DNA of 64,000 bases, from NCBI GenBank assembly GCA_030435675.1, contig CM059625.1:10664001-10728000 (forward strand). Direction: 5' to 3'. Below, piece after piece: positions 1 through 11,629 of this stretch. Both the position numbers and the translations under genes were made by a program. Below the pieces are notes generated by a model. That model made no database searches and was not told where the DNA came from. It saw nothing but the letters and a program-made list of their open reading frames with translations. How positions within the stretch are numbered: position 1 is the stretch's first letter; each line of letters opens with the position of its first letter. This DNA comes from Steinernema hermaphroditum. Its lineage: Eukaryota; Nematoda; Chromadorea; Rhabditida; Steinernematidae.

Positions 1-541
1 ATGCTCCACCACCGCTTATCTTAAAATTCCTAGCTTATAGAGTTTTGGCTCTGGTTATCACTAAAGTTAGTAAAGCTATAAATGGAATGCAACTTAGCGG
101 ATAGCATGAGTCCACCGATGTCCACAAGTTGAACATGTAACTCGATTTAGCCTGTTCGCCTTGCCTTTCATCACTGTAAGGAATGGAAATATGTTGCGTG
201 AAGTGCTATTGTTTTCATGACATCGCTACTTATGGTATTATCTTGCGTGTATAAAAGTGATACGTGCCCTTTATGACCGGCTTCTCGCTCCTTTCAGTCT
301 CCCCTTCATCGCTATGCCACTCTTGTGCTGATAGTTCTGTGGGAGCGAGAACTGCGTGGTGAGCCGGCTGGCGCGATGAAGTGATGGCGCAAAGTGCGAT
401 CGATGCGGGGCTGCCTTTTCTTGCAATCGGCACGTATGCACTGCTCGAGCCTCCTTTATAACCTCGGCACATATGTGTTGAAACTCTCCGTGTTGCTCGA
501 TCCGCGCTTTCCTCTGCGTGTACTCGACCTACCTGCTTTAG
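1..541. other. Upstream region of ipgm-1, no gene recognised
   Basis: No convincing gene. The open frames here are short and overlap on both strands. The last bases, CTGCTTTAG at 533-541, directly abut the ipgm-1 start codon and look like a spliced-leader acceptor, so the preceding sequence is probably outron or promoter. Confidence 0.5.
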
Positions 542-2739
542 ATGGCCAACAACGACAAAGTCGACAACCGTGTTTGCCTGATTGTGATCGACGGATGGGG
601 AATCTCCTCTGAGGAGTACGGTTAGTTTGATATACAAAATGTAGTGTTGTTAGTTGTGAATTTGATTAGGCAATGCCATTCACCACGCCAAAACCCCTGT
701 TATGGACCAGCTTTGCTCTGGAAACTGGAAGCAGATCGAAGCTCATGGCATGCACGTTGGACTTCCCGAGGGTCTGATGGGAAATTCGGAAGTTGGTCAT
801 CTCAATATTGGGGCAGGACGTGTCATCTACCAGGTATCTAACAGTCTATTCAATATATAATATTGCTGCCGTAAAAGAAGAGATGGTTCAAAAGAAAAAG
901 ATCGTCTCTGGGAAAACATTCCCAGGCGAAAATGTAAAAATGTTATACAAACAAATTTCCACGTAAAAATATGCCAGTCAAAACATCTCTATTGAAAAAC
1001 CATTGTTTACGAGAAATAAGGACGCAAAAATCCATCTACAAAAATTTGTTCTCACAAGGAATATTATTATATGAGTATAATTGCAAACGTCGTTCAGGAT
1101 ATCGTCCGCATCAATTTGGACATCAAGAACAACAAACTGGTCGAGAACACGAACCTTAATGCTGCGGTGAACCGCGCTAAGAGCGGAAACGGTCGACTTC
1201 ACCTTGCTGGCCTTGTTCGTTACAAAGCTGCCATGATATTCACAACAAACTTTATCTTTAGGTCAGCGATGGTGGTGTTCACTCGCATATTGATCACATG
1301 TTCGCACTCATCAAGGCGATCAAAACGTTGGGAGTGCCTTCGTTGTTTTTGCACTTCTTCTCTGATGGACGCGATACAAGCCCGACGAGTGGAGTTCAAT
1401 TTGTGAAGTCGACTGTTGACTTTTTGCAAAAGGAAGCGTATGGAGAACTGGCCACTATTGTTGGTCGCTACTATGCCATGGACCGCGACAAGCGTTGGGA
1501 GCGCATCCGTGTCGCTTATGATGCCATGATCGGAGGTGTCGGACAAGATGTTGAGGTGAAGGACGCTGCTGCTGAGGTCGAGAAGCGCTATGCGGCTGGG
1601 GAAACCGACGAATTCTTGAAGCCTATGGTGTTTTCCAAGGAATCCCGCATTCAAGGTAGGCCACTACACAGTGATAAGATACCAAAATTCGGCCTTTAGA
1701 AAACGACACCGTCATTTTCTTTGATTACCGCGCCGACAGAATGCGAGAAATCAGTGAGTGTGTCGGAATGAAGCGTTATGAAGATCTCAAATCGGACATT
1801 CCTCATCCCAAGAACTTGGTTTGTAAAGAAGCATGGACTATAAGTTTGATGGTTGAGATTTGCAGGAAGTTTTTGGAATGACGCAGTACAAAGCGGAGTT
1901 CCCGTTCAAGTCCCTCTTTCCTCCTCAAGAGCACAAAAACGTGTTGGCTGAGTGGCTGGCCGCCCAGGGTGTGACTCAATATCACTGCGCGGGTAACTTA
2001 ACCTTTTCACGATGTTTACGAAAGTCGTATCTATCCGTTTCCAGAAACTGAGAAGTACGCCCACGTGACTTTCTTCTTCAATGGTGGCGTTGAGAAATCT
2101 TTCGAGAATGAAGAACGCTGCATGGTTCCTTCCCCTAAGGTGGCCACATACGATCTGGACCCTCCTATGAGCTCCGCTGGTGTGGGTGACAAAGTAAGCG
2201 ACTATCCAGCCAAACGCCACAAACTACTGATTACCTTTAGATGGTCGAAGTAATCACTGCGAAGAAGCATCCGTTCATCATGTGCAACTTCGCTCCCCCT
2301 GACATGGTCGGCCACACCGGCGTCTACGAAGCTGCCGTGAAGGCTTGTGAAGCGACGGGTAAAACACGCGTTCTACCAACCAAAGTCAACTTAATGTTCA
2401 GATGTTGCCATCGGCAGAATTTACGAGGCTTGCAAGGAACACGGATACATCTTGATGGTGACTGCTGACCACGGAAACGCAGAAAAGATGATCGCTCCGG
2501 ACGGTGGCAAGCACACCGCTCACACTTGCAACACAGGTAAGCGATTCGATTCTCAGCTGCTTTTTATCACCTATGTTCTTACAGTTCCGTTCACTTGCTC
2601 TTCGGACAAATTTAAGTTCAAGGAGTCTCTTCCCGATCGCAAGATGGCACTGTGCGACGTTGCTCCATCAGTTCTCTTTGCCATGGGACTTCCAGTACCC
2701 CCTGAGATGGGCGGCGTTCCTCTCTTCGATCGAGTTTAG
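542..2739 (+). CDS. ipgm-1: Cofactor-independent phosphoglycerate mutase
   Basis: Interconverts 3- and 2-phosphoglycerate in glycolysis and gluconeogenesis without 2,3-bisphosphoglycerate; cytosolic, two Mn ions. Ten exons: 542-620, 670-833, 1098-1214, 1262-1655, 1700-1818, 1866-1992, 2045-2193, 2241-2358, 2402-2536, 2585-2739. Phases close to 518 aa, close to the usual nematode length. The N-terminal metal site shows VIDGWG; the phosphoserine loop is [14 protein letters not shown]; later come [46 protein letters not shown] and [10 protein letters not shown], all hallmark iPGM metal and substrate motifs. The start was chosen because TTTAG lies immediately before ATG. Exon 3 ends with the weak donor GTTCG. 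Family assignment is very secure; exon ends are inferred from phase. Confidence 0.95.
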
Positions 2740-4503
2740 AAAAAACTAGCACATTCAGAGTTTGTCGTCCGATTGTAGGATTGTAGATTTGTATAATTTG
2801 ACACCTAACTTTACATTTGATCTAATTCATTGTGATCTGTGATTGATATATTAAACAGATGACTTGTGTATGATGTTCATCAGGTCATTGAATTATCCAA
2901 GTCCGCCGCCTACAAGCACATCGAAGTTGCTTTTTATAGGGAACAGTGGTCGTTTATGCTCTCTGAAGGTCCCGTCCAAATGAGTGTCCTTAATAGTGAT
3001 TTTGGGCACAGTACGTATGGAGCACCTACCTTTCTGCGCTCTTTTTCAAAAGCACTATAGAGCGCCCTAGCGAGTTTCCGACGGCCATTTAGAAAGACAT
3101 CGCCTGCGAGAGCTTCGAATACGATTCGTTTCTTTGGGTATAGAGCACTTCCAGATGTCTGAAATTGTTAGAACTTTTCCGATGTGTATATCTGTGATTA
3201 GCACGTTTAAATGGCTCCCTAGTTCTGAAAATATCTCCACTACGGTAATCACAATAATTTGTATTGCTGAATTATAAGAATCCGTGATTCCAGATTTATG
3301 TCTTTTTTTGAAAAAATTCTTTAAGTGACAGCGCATTAAACTGCGGAATTCGCAAGGGACAGTCAGAGGAATGTACCGCCGATTTGGTAGAAATGGGGAA
3401 CATCTTTCACTACTACTGAAGTGTATTATCTCTGAAAAATATGAATGAACACTCTAGATATGCAAAAAAGACATCGTTTCCAACCGTCTACACATATGTT
3501 TGCCACGGGTGATACCCAGGTAACTCAGTATGCGGTGCGGTTCAGAAAGGTAGCCTCACCTCATAATTTTCCGGTTTCTGGCTCCGCTCTTGACCAAGAA
3601 TGCAATAGAAAATCGTGGAAAACGATTCTCGATGGCAGTGCCAAGACTATATGATCAACAAGCAAACATGAATCTCCGAGCTTAAAATGGAAAGCTTTTG
3701 TGGAGGTTAACTTGGTCTCGGGCATTCGTACTTTTTGCGAATCCAAAGGTAATGGTTTTCACATTTGGCCTCTATTTCCGTTAAACTAGTGAATTAAAAT
3801 GCATACCAGTTGCTGGTCGATGGTGCTGTCGTTGCCTGTCACTGCCTACAAGAGAGACGGATTTTAAAGGAAGCTCATATGCATTACCTGGAGCAGAACA
3901 ACAAAGACGAACAGCTGCATCGGCACCATGATGCCAATCCAAGTCAACTTAAAAGTGGCTGATCATCTGCGGGCAATGTTCTAGGATGAGTTCGTAAACA
4001 GTCGTGCTGTTTGATGATCGGAACTTGTCAATTAGCATTGAGAATGAGCTTTGGTTTGAAGTAGAATACTAATCTTACCTAATGGCTCAGACGTGGGTGG
4101 GAACATTCGATTACAGTGCGTTGAATTCCGACCTATTTCACAGAAATGGTTTGCATGCGAGATAATGAATAAAGTGACATTCGGAAAAGTTTATTTCTGA
4201 CTTCGAGATGTATGTGATGATGCTATTTCAGGCTTACTGTCAACATGAAGCGTTTCGGTGCAAATTCAAATTGTGCGCGAGCTGTGTTTTTTTGTCTTTT
4301 GTGAACTTGCATGTCTTCAGCAAGTGTTTAAGAGGCAAAGTTTAATTATCGATGGTATTAACAACTACAAACAATGCGATGTTTACATTGAAAAGTACAA
4401 AACGTGAGTGGCCGATCTAGAATAAATCATTGAGTTCGATAACATCACTGGTTATGTGGCGAATCAGGTGCTGTTTCGCGATCTGTATCCGACGTTTGAG
4501 GCT
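2740..4503. other. Intergenic, 3' side of ipgm-1
   Basis: No supported gene. Several 60-90 codon frames exist (for example 2866-3060 and 3067-3336) but none shows a family motif, biased codon use or a coherent splice pattern. It presumably contains the ipgm-1 3' UTR and, since nlp-3 reads leftwards, the nlp-3 3' UTR near 4400-4503. Confidence 0.4.
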
Positions 4504-4827
4504 TCACTCTTCGGCTAGGTAGGGAACGACCATCGTTGTGCGTTTTCCGAGCGACTGTCCGGCGAGGCTGTCAAAGTAGCGCTTGTGGTATGGTCGCAGC
4601 CGGTAGATGACTGGGACTTCGGCGGAACGCTTTCCGATCGAATCCATGAAGGGATTTATCGCTCTTTTACCCTTCTGAACAGAACTGTTACAGAACGGTC
4701 CTCGCTCCATTCTTACCGGCTCCGTCGCAATGGGGATGAGGACAGCGTCTTCTTCGGTCCACAGCGATTTTCCCACTACCATAGCGACCAAACAAAGAGC
4801 AAGGACAGTGATGGAGATCGAATTCAT
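4504..4827 (-). CDS. nlp-3: NLP-3-type neuropeptide precursor
   Basis: Secreted precursor of amidated neuropeptides, 107 aa in one exon. Residues 1-19 form a signal peptide (MNSISITVLALCLVAMVVG). Dibasic KR sites release AINPFMDSIG and YFDSLAGQSLG, each with a C-terminal Gly amide donor. These match the two conserved peptide classes I recall for C. elegans NLP-3 (AINPFLDSMG, AVNPFLDSIG, YFDSLAGQSLG). A spacer peptide, SAEVPVIYRLRPYH, lies between them. The open frame extends 23 codons upstream, but CTCTCAG ends 6 nt before this ATG, so trans-splicing there would make this the start. Only one NPF(M/L)DS copy is present where C. elegans has two. Confidence 0.88.
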   Translation of the reverse strand: MNSISITVLALCLVAMVVGKSLWTEEDAVLIPIATEPVRMERGPFCNSSVQKGKRAINPFMDSIGKRSAEVPVIYRLRPYHKRYFDSLAGQSLGKRTTMVVPYLAEE

Positions 4828-7416
4828 TCTCAGCTGAGAGCGTCTGGAAATAAAGGAGGATTCAGCGCGAGTGACGTTCAAAGAATGATTGGACACGAGA
4901 TGAAGCGAGCCTTTTATGTCTTCCCTGCATTGCTAAGTTTGGCGAGAATCCTAACATTAATGGAGGGATTTGGACCGCCGTTAGAAGCGCAGTACGTGCT
5001 TAATCACAATGAGATTGTGACGGCGTCATCACTTATTGGTCAGTAGGGCTTCCCATATTGTGGAAATTAATTGGGAAAGATTTGTTGATCACACATAGAT
5101 GATGTGACGACAGCCAGAATTCTTAGGAACAAGGAAATGGGCAGAAGACGACATCCGTGGGCAGCGCTCCGAACAGAAGCCCGTCGTGGAATTCTTTGTT
5201 GGCCCACATCTTTTATACGGAAAATGCTGGCGCAGTGGCCACACCCCCAGGGCCTTGTGCCGTGAACGACCGTAAACCATCCTTTTTCGTTCTGGAATGG
5301 AGAAACGGCAAGTGGAACACCATAGAGGTACTTTTGTTGATCTAAAGCAGCAATTTACATGTGTGACAATCGCAGAGAAGTTAAAAATCTCTGTAGGAGC
5401 AAGAGCACTACGGCGGGGAATTCGACGAAGGCATCGGTGCCAAGGCTTCGCCATCCAATGATACCAAAAGAAATGAACGGAGTTGTCCAGATTCTGCTTT
5501 TTTCAAAACATTTCTCTTGGAGATATTTAGAAGGTGTCTATGATCTACAAACTTATTGAATATGCCTGTCGTGAGAAAGGTCCATGTGCATTCACAGGTG
5601 TGCTGCCTGCATTTCTTAGCGAAAAGAAGCGCATTATTTCCTAAATATGGAAAACAAAAGCCTCGTATCTCCCTAGGGATCTTCGGATGGTGACAATGCC
5701 GTCTTCCAGGCGTACCACTTATTACCATTTACGTGAGTCTGAATATAAATTGACGGTCGACGTACGTCCACGCGATATCCCCGACCGAACAAACAAACTG
5801 GCTCGCTCATCTTTTCACAACCCACTTCGGCCAAATTGAATATTGCACGTATAGAGGAGACTTCTTATTTTGTATGCAGCGCTCGACTGTGCCTCCGGTC
5901 AACTCTGCTGTCTCTTAAGCACATAAGCACTTACCGTACACCCGTTCAAAACAGAACTTCTCATTGAAAGAACGGGAGGAATGATGATCAGTGCAATGAG
6001 TATGGAATGCGGAATGCTTCCAATCTTTGAAAATGAACAATTTATGAGAAACGCTTATTGCAATGTGTCTTTACTGCATGTGTAATCCTAGTCTCCAAAC
6101 CATACATACGGTCAACTTCTTTCGGATGGTTCCTCGAGCAGCTGTAGTTCACGATGTTTTCTTTCTACCTTTCCTGGCCTTGTACTTGACCTGTTCTATC
6201 TCCCTGACCCATATCGCTCAAATTCGAGGACTTTTACGTATACCCAGATTAGAGATTCCGCGCTTGTCCATCCGAACGGTGGAAAGTCGGCCTTCAAGCG
6301 TTACCATTTTTTCAGCTAATAACAGCGGAATATCAGCTAGTATCTAAAATAGAATGCGGAACACGAATATGACAATCACTTTAAAGCAAACTCTCGGAAA
6401 TCCACTTAAATCAGCGAAGCAAAAATGTTGCACTTTATCTGGGCCACCCTGTACTTGTCGCCACTTTTTCTACACGATTTATATTCCCGGATCAACGGCT
6501 TACACCGTGCAGGACGTCTTATATATGCACAGAGAAGAACAAAGTCACACCGTAATCGCTGATTTTCTTCACGTTTCGGCGGAGCAGACGAATGGAATGC
6601 GTTCCCATCAGTTTACGTAAGCGTCGAAGTCACAAAGAGCTGAATCCTGTCGTGGCATGGCGGTGGAGGACAGCGAATGCCAAAACTTTTCGACAAGGAA
6701 TTACTTTTAACTATTTTTCAGTTTTGCTCAAATGTGGTAGTGTTCGCGTGCGTCAAAGCCTTGATCACACGAAAAGAGTGAAAAAAGCGCGAAAAAACAT
6801 CCATAGGTTGTACTTCCTTCGAAATATGTACAGAAAGATGGAAAACAAAAGTTCAAAGCATGCAATTCTTCTAGTGCATATCTTCTTGAATGGTTTAGAA
6901 ATAACAGAAAAACGTAAATATTCATTTCAGCCTTCCCGCGGAGACCTTTATCTTTAGTCTTTACTTCCTGAAAAGGTTGCATGTTGTTCGTTTAAAGTAT
7001 CACTATTGTATCACAAATTCTGTGACACTGTGTACTGTGTTCTCTAGGCTCAGAGTACTTTGTTTACTGCTGAGCTCAAATATGTAAATTCTATGCAGTA
7101 ACTGAAGATATTTCAGTTTTGCCAAATGACCTGTAAACGTAATACGAATACGATGCTATATTTATCATCACAATGCCTACTTCGGCGAAAACCTTTACAA
7201 TTGCCCTTGATTGACTTTTTCACTACACCTTTGCTCTCCGGAAATTCTAATTAGCACGTATACAACGGTCCTTTAAATGTGATTTCTATTCCTTTTCTTT
7301 GTGATGGAATCGTCCTTATCAAGTCAATCGTCTAGAAAGCCAGGATTCTTCGAAAACGTGCCGGCAGTGTTGGACCAAGGCTTCCATCCTGTAGGGGCAT
7401 CCTTTCCGCCGACAAC
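4828..7416. other. Intergenic between nlp-3 and the lectin gene
   Basis: No gene could be supported. Two frames deserve mention. One is 5089-5454 on the minus strand, cysteine-rich, without signal peptide or splice context. The other is 6592-6957 on the plus strand, 121 aa, lysine/arginine-rich. Neither has a motif I recognise, and overlapping frames on the other strand are equally open. The stretch from about 6960 to 7400 is AT-rich and empty. Confidence 0.35.
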
Positions 7417-9941
7417 CTAATCAGCAGTTGGAAATAAAATATAGAACGATGTGTAAACACCTACCCCTCCCCTCAGTCCACGTTCGTCTTTTTGGAAGCC
7501 ACGTTCTTTGTCCACAGCTCGCAAGTTTTTGTCGCGGTTCATAGCACGAGAAGCTCGATCCATTCCGTCGCGGCGGAGTGGCTCCTGATCAAAGAGTGAA
7601 TTCGACGAAAGAGAAGAGGGAGGCGGCTCAGGGCGCTCGTCGTAGGGACTTCTTGCGGGGAACTTGCGCTTCGGCAATTCAGGGGATTCGATCGGTCGTT
7701 TCGATGGGAATTTTCTTGTTGGTCGGTCACCGTCTGGGGAGTTGTTCGCTTTGGAAGGTGGAGGACGTGGAAATGGACGATTCTTTCCTTTTTCGGGTCG
7801 AGATGACTTCTTTGCATTGTTTGGGCTGTTTTGATTCTGGGACAGTGGCAGCGGGCCGAGGGCAAAGGGTCTTGGAGGGCTGTGATCGTTGACAGGAGTC
7901 GAGGGGACTTCATGGGGTGATCGTTCCGGTGAAATAGTCAAAACAGACGATCGAGTGCTTGGACGAGATTCTAGTTCGGGCTTCCTGAAACAGAACTCTA
8001 CAAAAAGCACAGCTGTTTTCCGACATTTTTCCATTCGGCGGCATACTATAGGGGAGTTCTTGAAATGACTCCTTTTTTGGGTTTGCCTTCCTTTTTGCGG
8101 CCATGGTTGCCATCGCTGCCAATTCAGGTTGCTTCAAATGAGAACTGTCCATGGGTCTTTCCCTAGCGGGCTCTACGTACAGCGGCATTGAGTCTAAACA
8201 GTTGTTACACGCCAAACAGCTCTTGGTTCGCATAGCTACGGTTGCTTATTCGATCGGAATCGACTCCCGGGGGCGGAATGAGCATACCGGGGTTGTTCAT
8301 GGACGCATGGGGCACGGGGGCGAAAATTATTTCGTTCTTTTCGACGATTTCGTATACCACTGGTGGTTTGGCTACTGGCGCTGTAAGTGGCACTGAAAAT
8401 AGGGGAAAATGGGAAAATGTCGTTACTGAGAAAAACACCTGTAGGAGGAGATGGAGGGATGGACTTTGAGGGTGTGGCAATGTGATCAGTTGCCGAATCT
8501 GAACAAGTAAACATTTTATTTCAGAGTGCGATATTTTGATTTATAGGCACCCTGCATTTGCACCGAGACAGTTTGCATCTCCTTGTCGATTCCATAGGGT
8601 CGTTCGCGATCGACGTGCACAACGCGAGATCTTAACTTTCGGGCTATTCTTGTTAAATTTCAAATATCTTACGGTAGGCAGCCAAGACAACACGCACAGC
8701 AAAGATGGAGCAACCATCCCAAACAACATAGAAGAAGAAGTAACAGGAGCAGACCCAGCAGCAACCAAACCCACCAGGGCACACACCAGCCCCCTCCGAA
8801 GGACGTGTATCCACTACCGCATTCTGAAATGCTTTGCGTTCTACCCAAAGCGTAGTTTTGATACTTTTACTGGTGTCAATCGAAGGGGAAGACGTAGTCA
8901 TGAGATTCGTCGTTGTCGTTGAAACGCGTTTTCCGGTGGTTGCGACGGATGTCCTACGGTAGCGACCTTTATGATAACATTTCATTTACTCTTCATACGA
9001 TAAAGTCGTCGAAGTGGGCGTCGGCGTTTTCGTGGATGTAGAAGTCGAAGAGGGCGTTTTTGTCTTTGGCAGTTCAGTAGTCGTGGTTATGCCCTCAACG
9101 GTGGTTGTGGCATTTGGATGGGGAACAACTGGAGGCACTATAGGAGCAGTCGTTTTGAAATCGGGCGAGGTCGTCGCAGAGGTGCTAGTGGCCGAAGTTG
9201 TCGTTGTAGTCGAACTGATCAAGATTGACGTTGTAGAAGTTGTAGTCGTTGTTGTGGACGTGCAGTTCATTTTACTGTTGCAGTAGTTTGGCTTTTCCAA
9301 GGCTGAGCAAATTGTTATGGAATTCCATCTTTGCAACTTACGAAAATCACACAGGACTTGAGAGTCTTTGTCACATTTGTCATAGGCCAGCTTGTTATCG
9401 GAACCTTCGAAATAAACACAGCGTCTAGTCAGGTCTGGGGTCTAAATATCTTTAAACGATCGAAGATCTTAGCAAATATGCATACACCAGTAAGAAGCGA
9501 GTCAATAGTCGATTCTTCCAGCATGCTGTAGTATGAGTTCTTTGGGCACATGAGGGCCAACAGTTTAAGCTGCGGATTTCCTACTGTTGCACCTGTCATT
9601 ATCGGTTTCTTATAGTTCTAAACCCAGTTCAACAGTTGTTACACTCTAGCATCTTCTCACTTCTTTCACAAAAGCCGAGAGTTTTCCATATAGATCGGAA
9701 GAGTTTATGTGAGCCATGAATCCCCCCTTTGCAGCGCAAGCTTTGTCGGCGTCGATCCACGAGCTACTTTTAGGGTCCAATATCTCGAAGCAGTGCAACT
9801 GGTCCGTTAGCGACACTTTCAGGCCAGCACAAGGACATTGTCCTCTAATTTCTGCAGCAAAAAGTTGTAATATATGGCGACATTTTTCTTGCCTTTAAAA
9901 GCATAGAAGAAGAACAAGATTCGAACCAGATTCGAATCCAT
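7417..9941 (-). CDS. C-type lectin-like, mucin-stalked single-pass membrane protein
   Basis: Predicted type I surface receptor, 679 aa in 12 exons: 9893-9941, 9661-9851, 9486-9617, 9342-9441, 8990-9302, 8871-8953, 8673-8823, 8551-8630, 8439-8498, 8240-8392, 8047-8193, 7417-7997; all phases agree. A hydrophobic leader (MDSNLVRILFFFYAF) precedes a C-type lectin domain spanning exons 2-4: CPCAGL, HCFEILD, SSWIDADKACAAKGG at its start and RRCVYFEG, CDKDSQVLCDF at its end. A Thr/Ser-rich mucin-like stalk follows (about residues 165-295), then a leucine-run membrane segment in exon 7 flanked by cysteines. The cytoplasmic tail of about 330 residues is rich in Pro, Ser and basic residues. Intron 1 (9852-9892) starts GC, not GT. 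The domain core is less canonical than vertebrate lectins: I see no WIGL or EPN/QPD motif, so sugar binding is unproven. Confidence 0.8.
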
Positions 9942-10189
9942 TTGTCACACAGCTGAAGCGCACAGAAGAGGCTGACAGGCACCTGAAGGTCCTCTGGAGG
10001 AGAGTGCTTCCAGGCTCCAGGCGTTGCCTCGAAACAGCATTTCCATATCAACATATGCGAATCGGCGGAGTGATATGTGCGTATCCCTAGAAACTAGAGC
10101 CTTTCCCACTACTCGTCTGAAGCAAAACGGATTCGTATCGCGAAGAAACGTTTATTCGCTTTGCAACAAACGACACGAATGTACTTTCC

Positions 10190-10621
10190 TCAACTAACCG
10201 AGCTCGGTTTCAACCGTTGGGGCAAATCATGAGCTACAAGTGCGATGAGGGTTCTTTTCACTTCAAAATCTTCAAAGTTATAGAACGCATCTCTCCCGTG
10301 CTTGAAATTCGTCTTCTTGTAGAGTAGGACCATTTTGTCCACTTTGGCAGGGCCGGGGTCACGGACGATATGGACACGCTGACTGCTGCCCGGTTCAAGG
10401 CATGAATACACAGGCGATACACGATACAAATCGTTGTTGCTACACTTGAACTTCACAGCAATCCTGTAGAAGATCTGACCGTTAAGCTCTTCAAGGGAAA
10501 CTTGCCGTTCTGTGGAACCGTTAACGAGTAGATGTCGCGAGGCTCCTCCTTTCGATGCAGAATACTCCGCCAGCTTTGGTGCCAAATAGAGTTCGTGGTC
10601 CTCTTCGACGTCATACAGCAT
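10190..10621 (-). CDS. Major sperm protein (MSP) domain protein
   Basis: 143 aa in one exon, almost entirely an MSP/VAP-type immunoglobulin fold. Characteristic elements are SKGGASRHLLVN, then YRIAVKFKCSNNDLYRVSPVY, and GPAKVDKMVLLY near the C-terminus. It diverges from the abundant filament-forming MSPs, which are near-identical 127-residue proteins, so it is more likely one of the divergent MSP-domain proteins of nematodes. The start at 10621 follows the acceptor TTTCTTTCAG by 17 nt. That could be a spliced-leader site or the end of a cis intron; an extra 5' exon is not excluded. It lies on the same strand as the lectin gene, 248 nt upstream of it. Confidence 0.8.
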   Translation of the reverse strand: MLYDVEEDHELYLAPKLAEYSASKGGASRHLLVNGSTERQVSLEELNGQIFYRIAVKFKCSNNDLYRVSPVYSCLEPGSSQRVHIVRDPGPAKVDKMVLLYKKTNFKHGRDAFYNFEDFEVKRTLIALVAHDLPQRLKPSSVS

Positions 10622-11629
10622 TTGAAAAGAGACTGCGACTGAAAGAAATGAATTTAGCGGAAAATTCTGAAAGAATGCGCTGAAAGAGATAACACTTTGG
10701 ACGTTCAGTCATCCGGTGGCAGTTGACTCGGAAAACGCGGCTTTCATAAAACAAACATCGTCGTGCCCCGACTTTTGGTAGCGAACTTCCTTTTTGTTCC
10801 GGGTTCCAGGACATTCGTAGTTTTATGGAGCACCACTGGGTGCTGAACTCGAAATGGGAAACTGAGCACAAGGCGACAATTCTTCTCGAATGGACTTTTA
10901 ATAGTGGTGTCCGCTTTGGCGGAATGTCGCCTCCATAGAGCTATTGCCTCAAGGGAGCTATAGCAATCAACAGTAAGTAAAGAAATTCATCAGCTTTCTT
11001 TCGTTTTTTTTTCTCCGCCCAAACTTTCCCATCCACTTCAGTTGCATCACATACTTCACTCGTTCCGATTATTCGGAGCCGGCCACTTAGAAATAATGAT
11101 ATGTGAAGTCGAACGAGAAAATTGATATGTGACAAATAGACGAAGCTTTGCTAGTGGAGTAAATAGAATGGGACTAGTTGCGCACTTGCCCGCGGCCAAA
11201 GTCACGCAGGAAACCAAGTAGACCTATTATGATTTCTCTGTTATCAGGTTCCAATTCCGTGAAGAGCACAGAGGTGAATAGGCAGCGAATTGTTTAATTG
11301 GCATTGTTAGAGAACATATGTGTTTCGAAAGCTTCACAAATGCAGGCAATTATCACAGAGCAGTACAATCGATACTAACCCTATCCCACCCGTTATCAGA
11401 AAAGTCAGCTAACTGACGTTCCCGTCATAAGAAAATGTAATTTGCATAGTACAATTGCGAACGGAAGTGAACGATTTGCGGTTAAGGCACATCTATACAA
11501 GTTTGTACAAACATGTAAGAACTGGCATTGGGGAAACGAATGTTGCGAAGTGAAAGAGCGCTAAGGCTCCTGATCAAACGTCGGCAGTCGAAGCAAAAAC
11601 GCTGACGTTGGAATTATTCAGTTTTTGTA
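10622..11629. other. Intergenic between MSP-domain gene and MGRN1 homologue
   Basis: Nothing gene-like found. It must contain the 3' UTR of the mahogunin homologue and the 5' region of the MSP-domain gene. Minus-strand open frames at 10611-10871 and 10941-11135 lack motifs and splice context. Confidence 0.4.

Noticed and set aside
6063..6347. 94-codon plus-strand frame with a hydrophobic middle
   Set aside because: No signal-peptide-like start in the right place, no family resemblance and no polyadenylation or splice signals in support.
9901..9940. tRNA B-box-like string (ATTCGAATC)
   Set aside because: It lies inside the lectin leader exon and has no matching A box, acceptor stem or cloverleaf.
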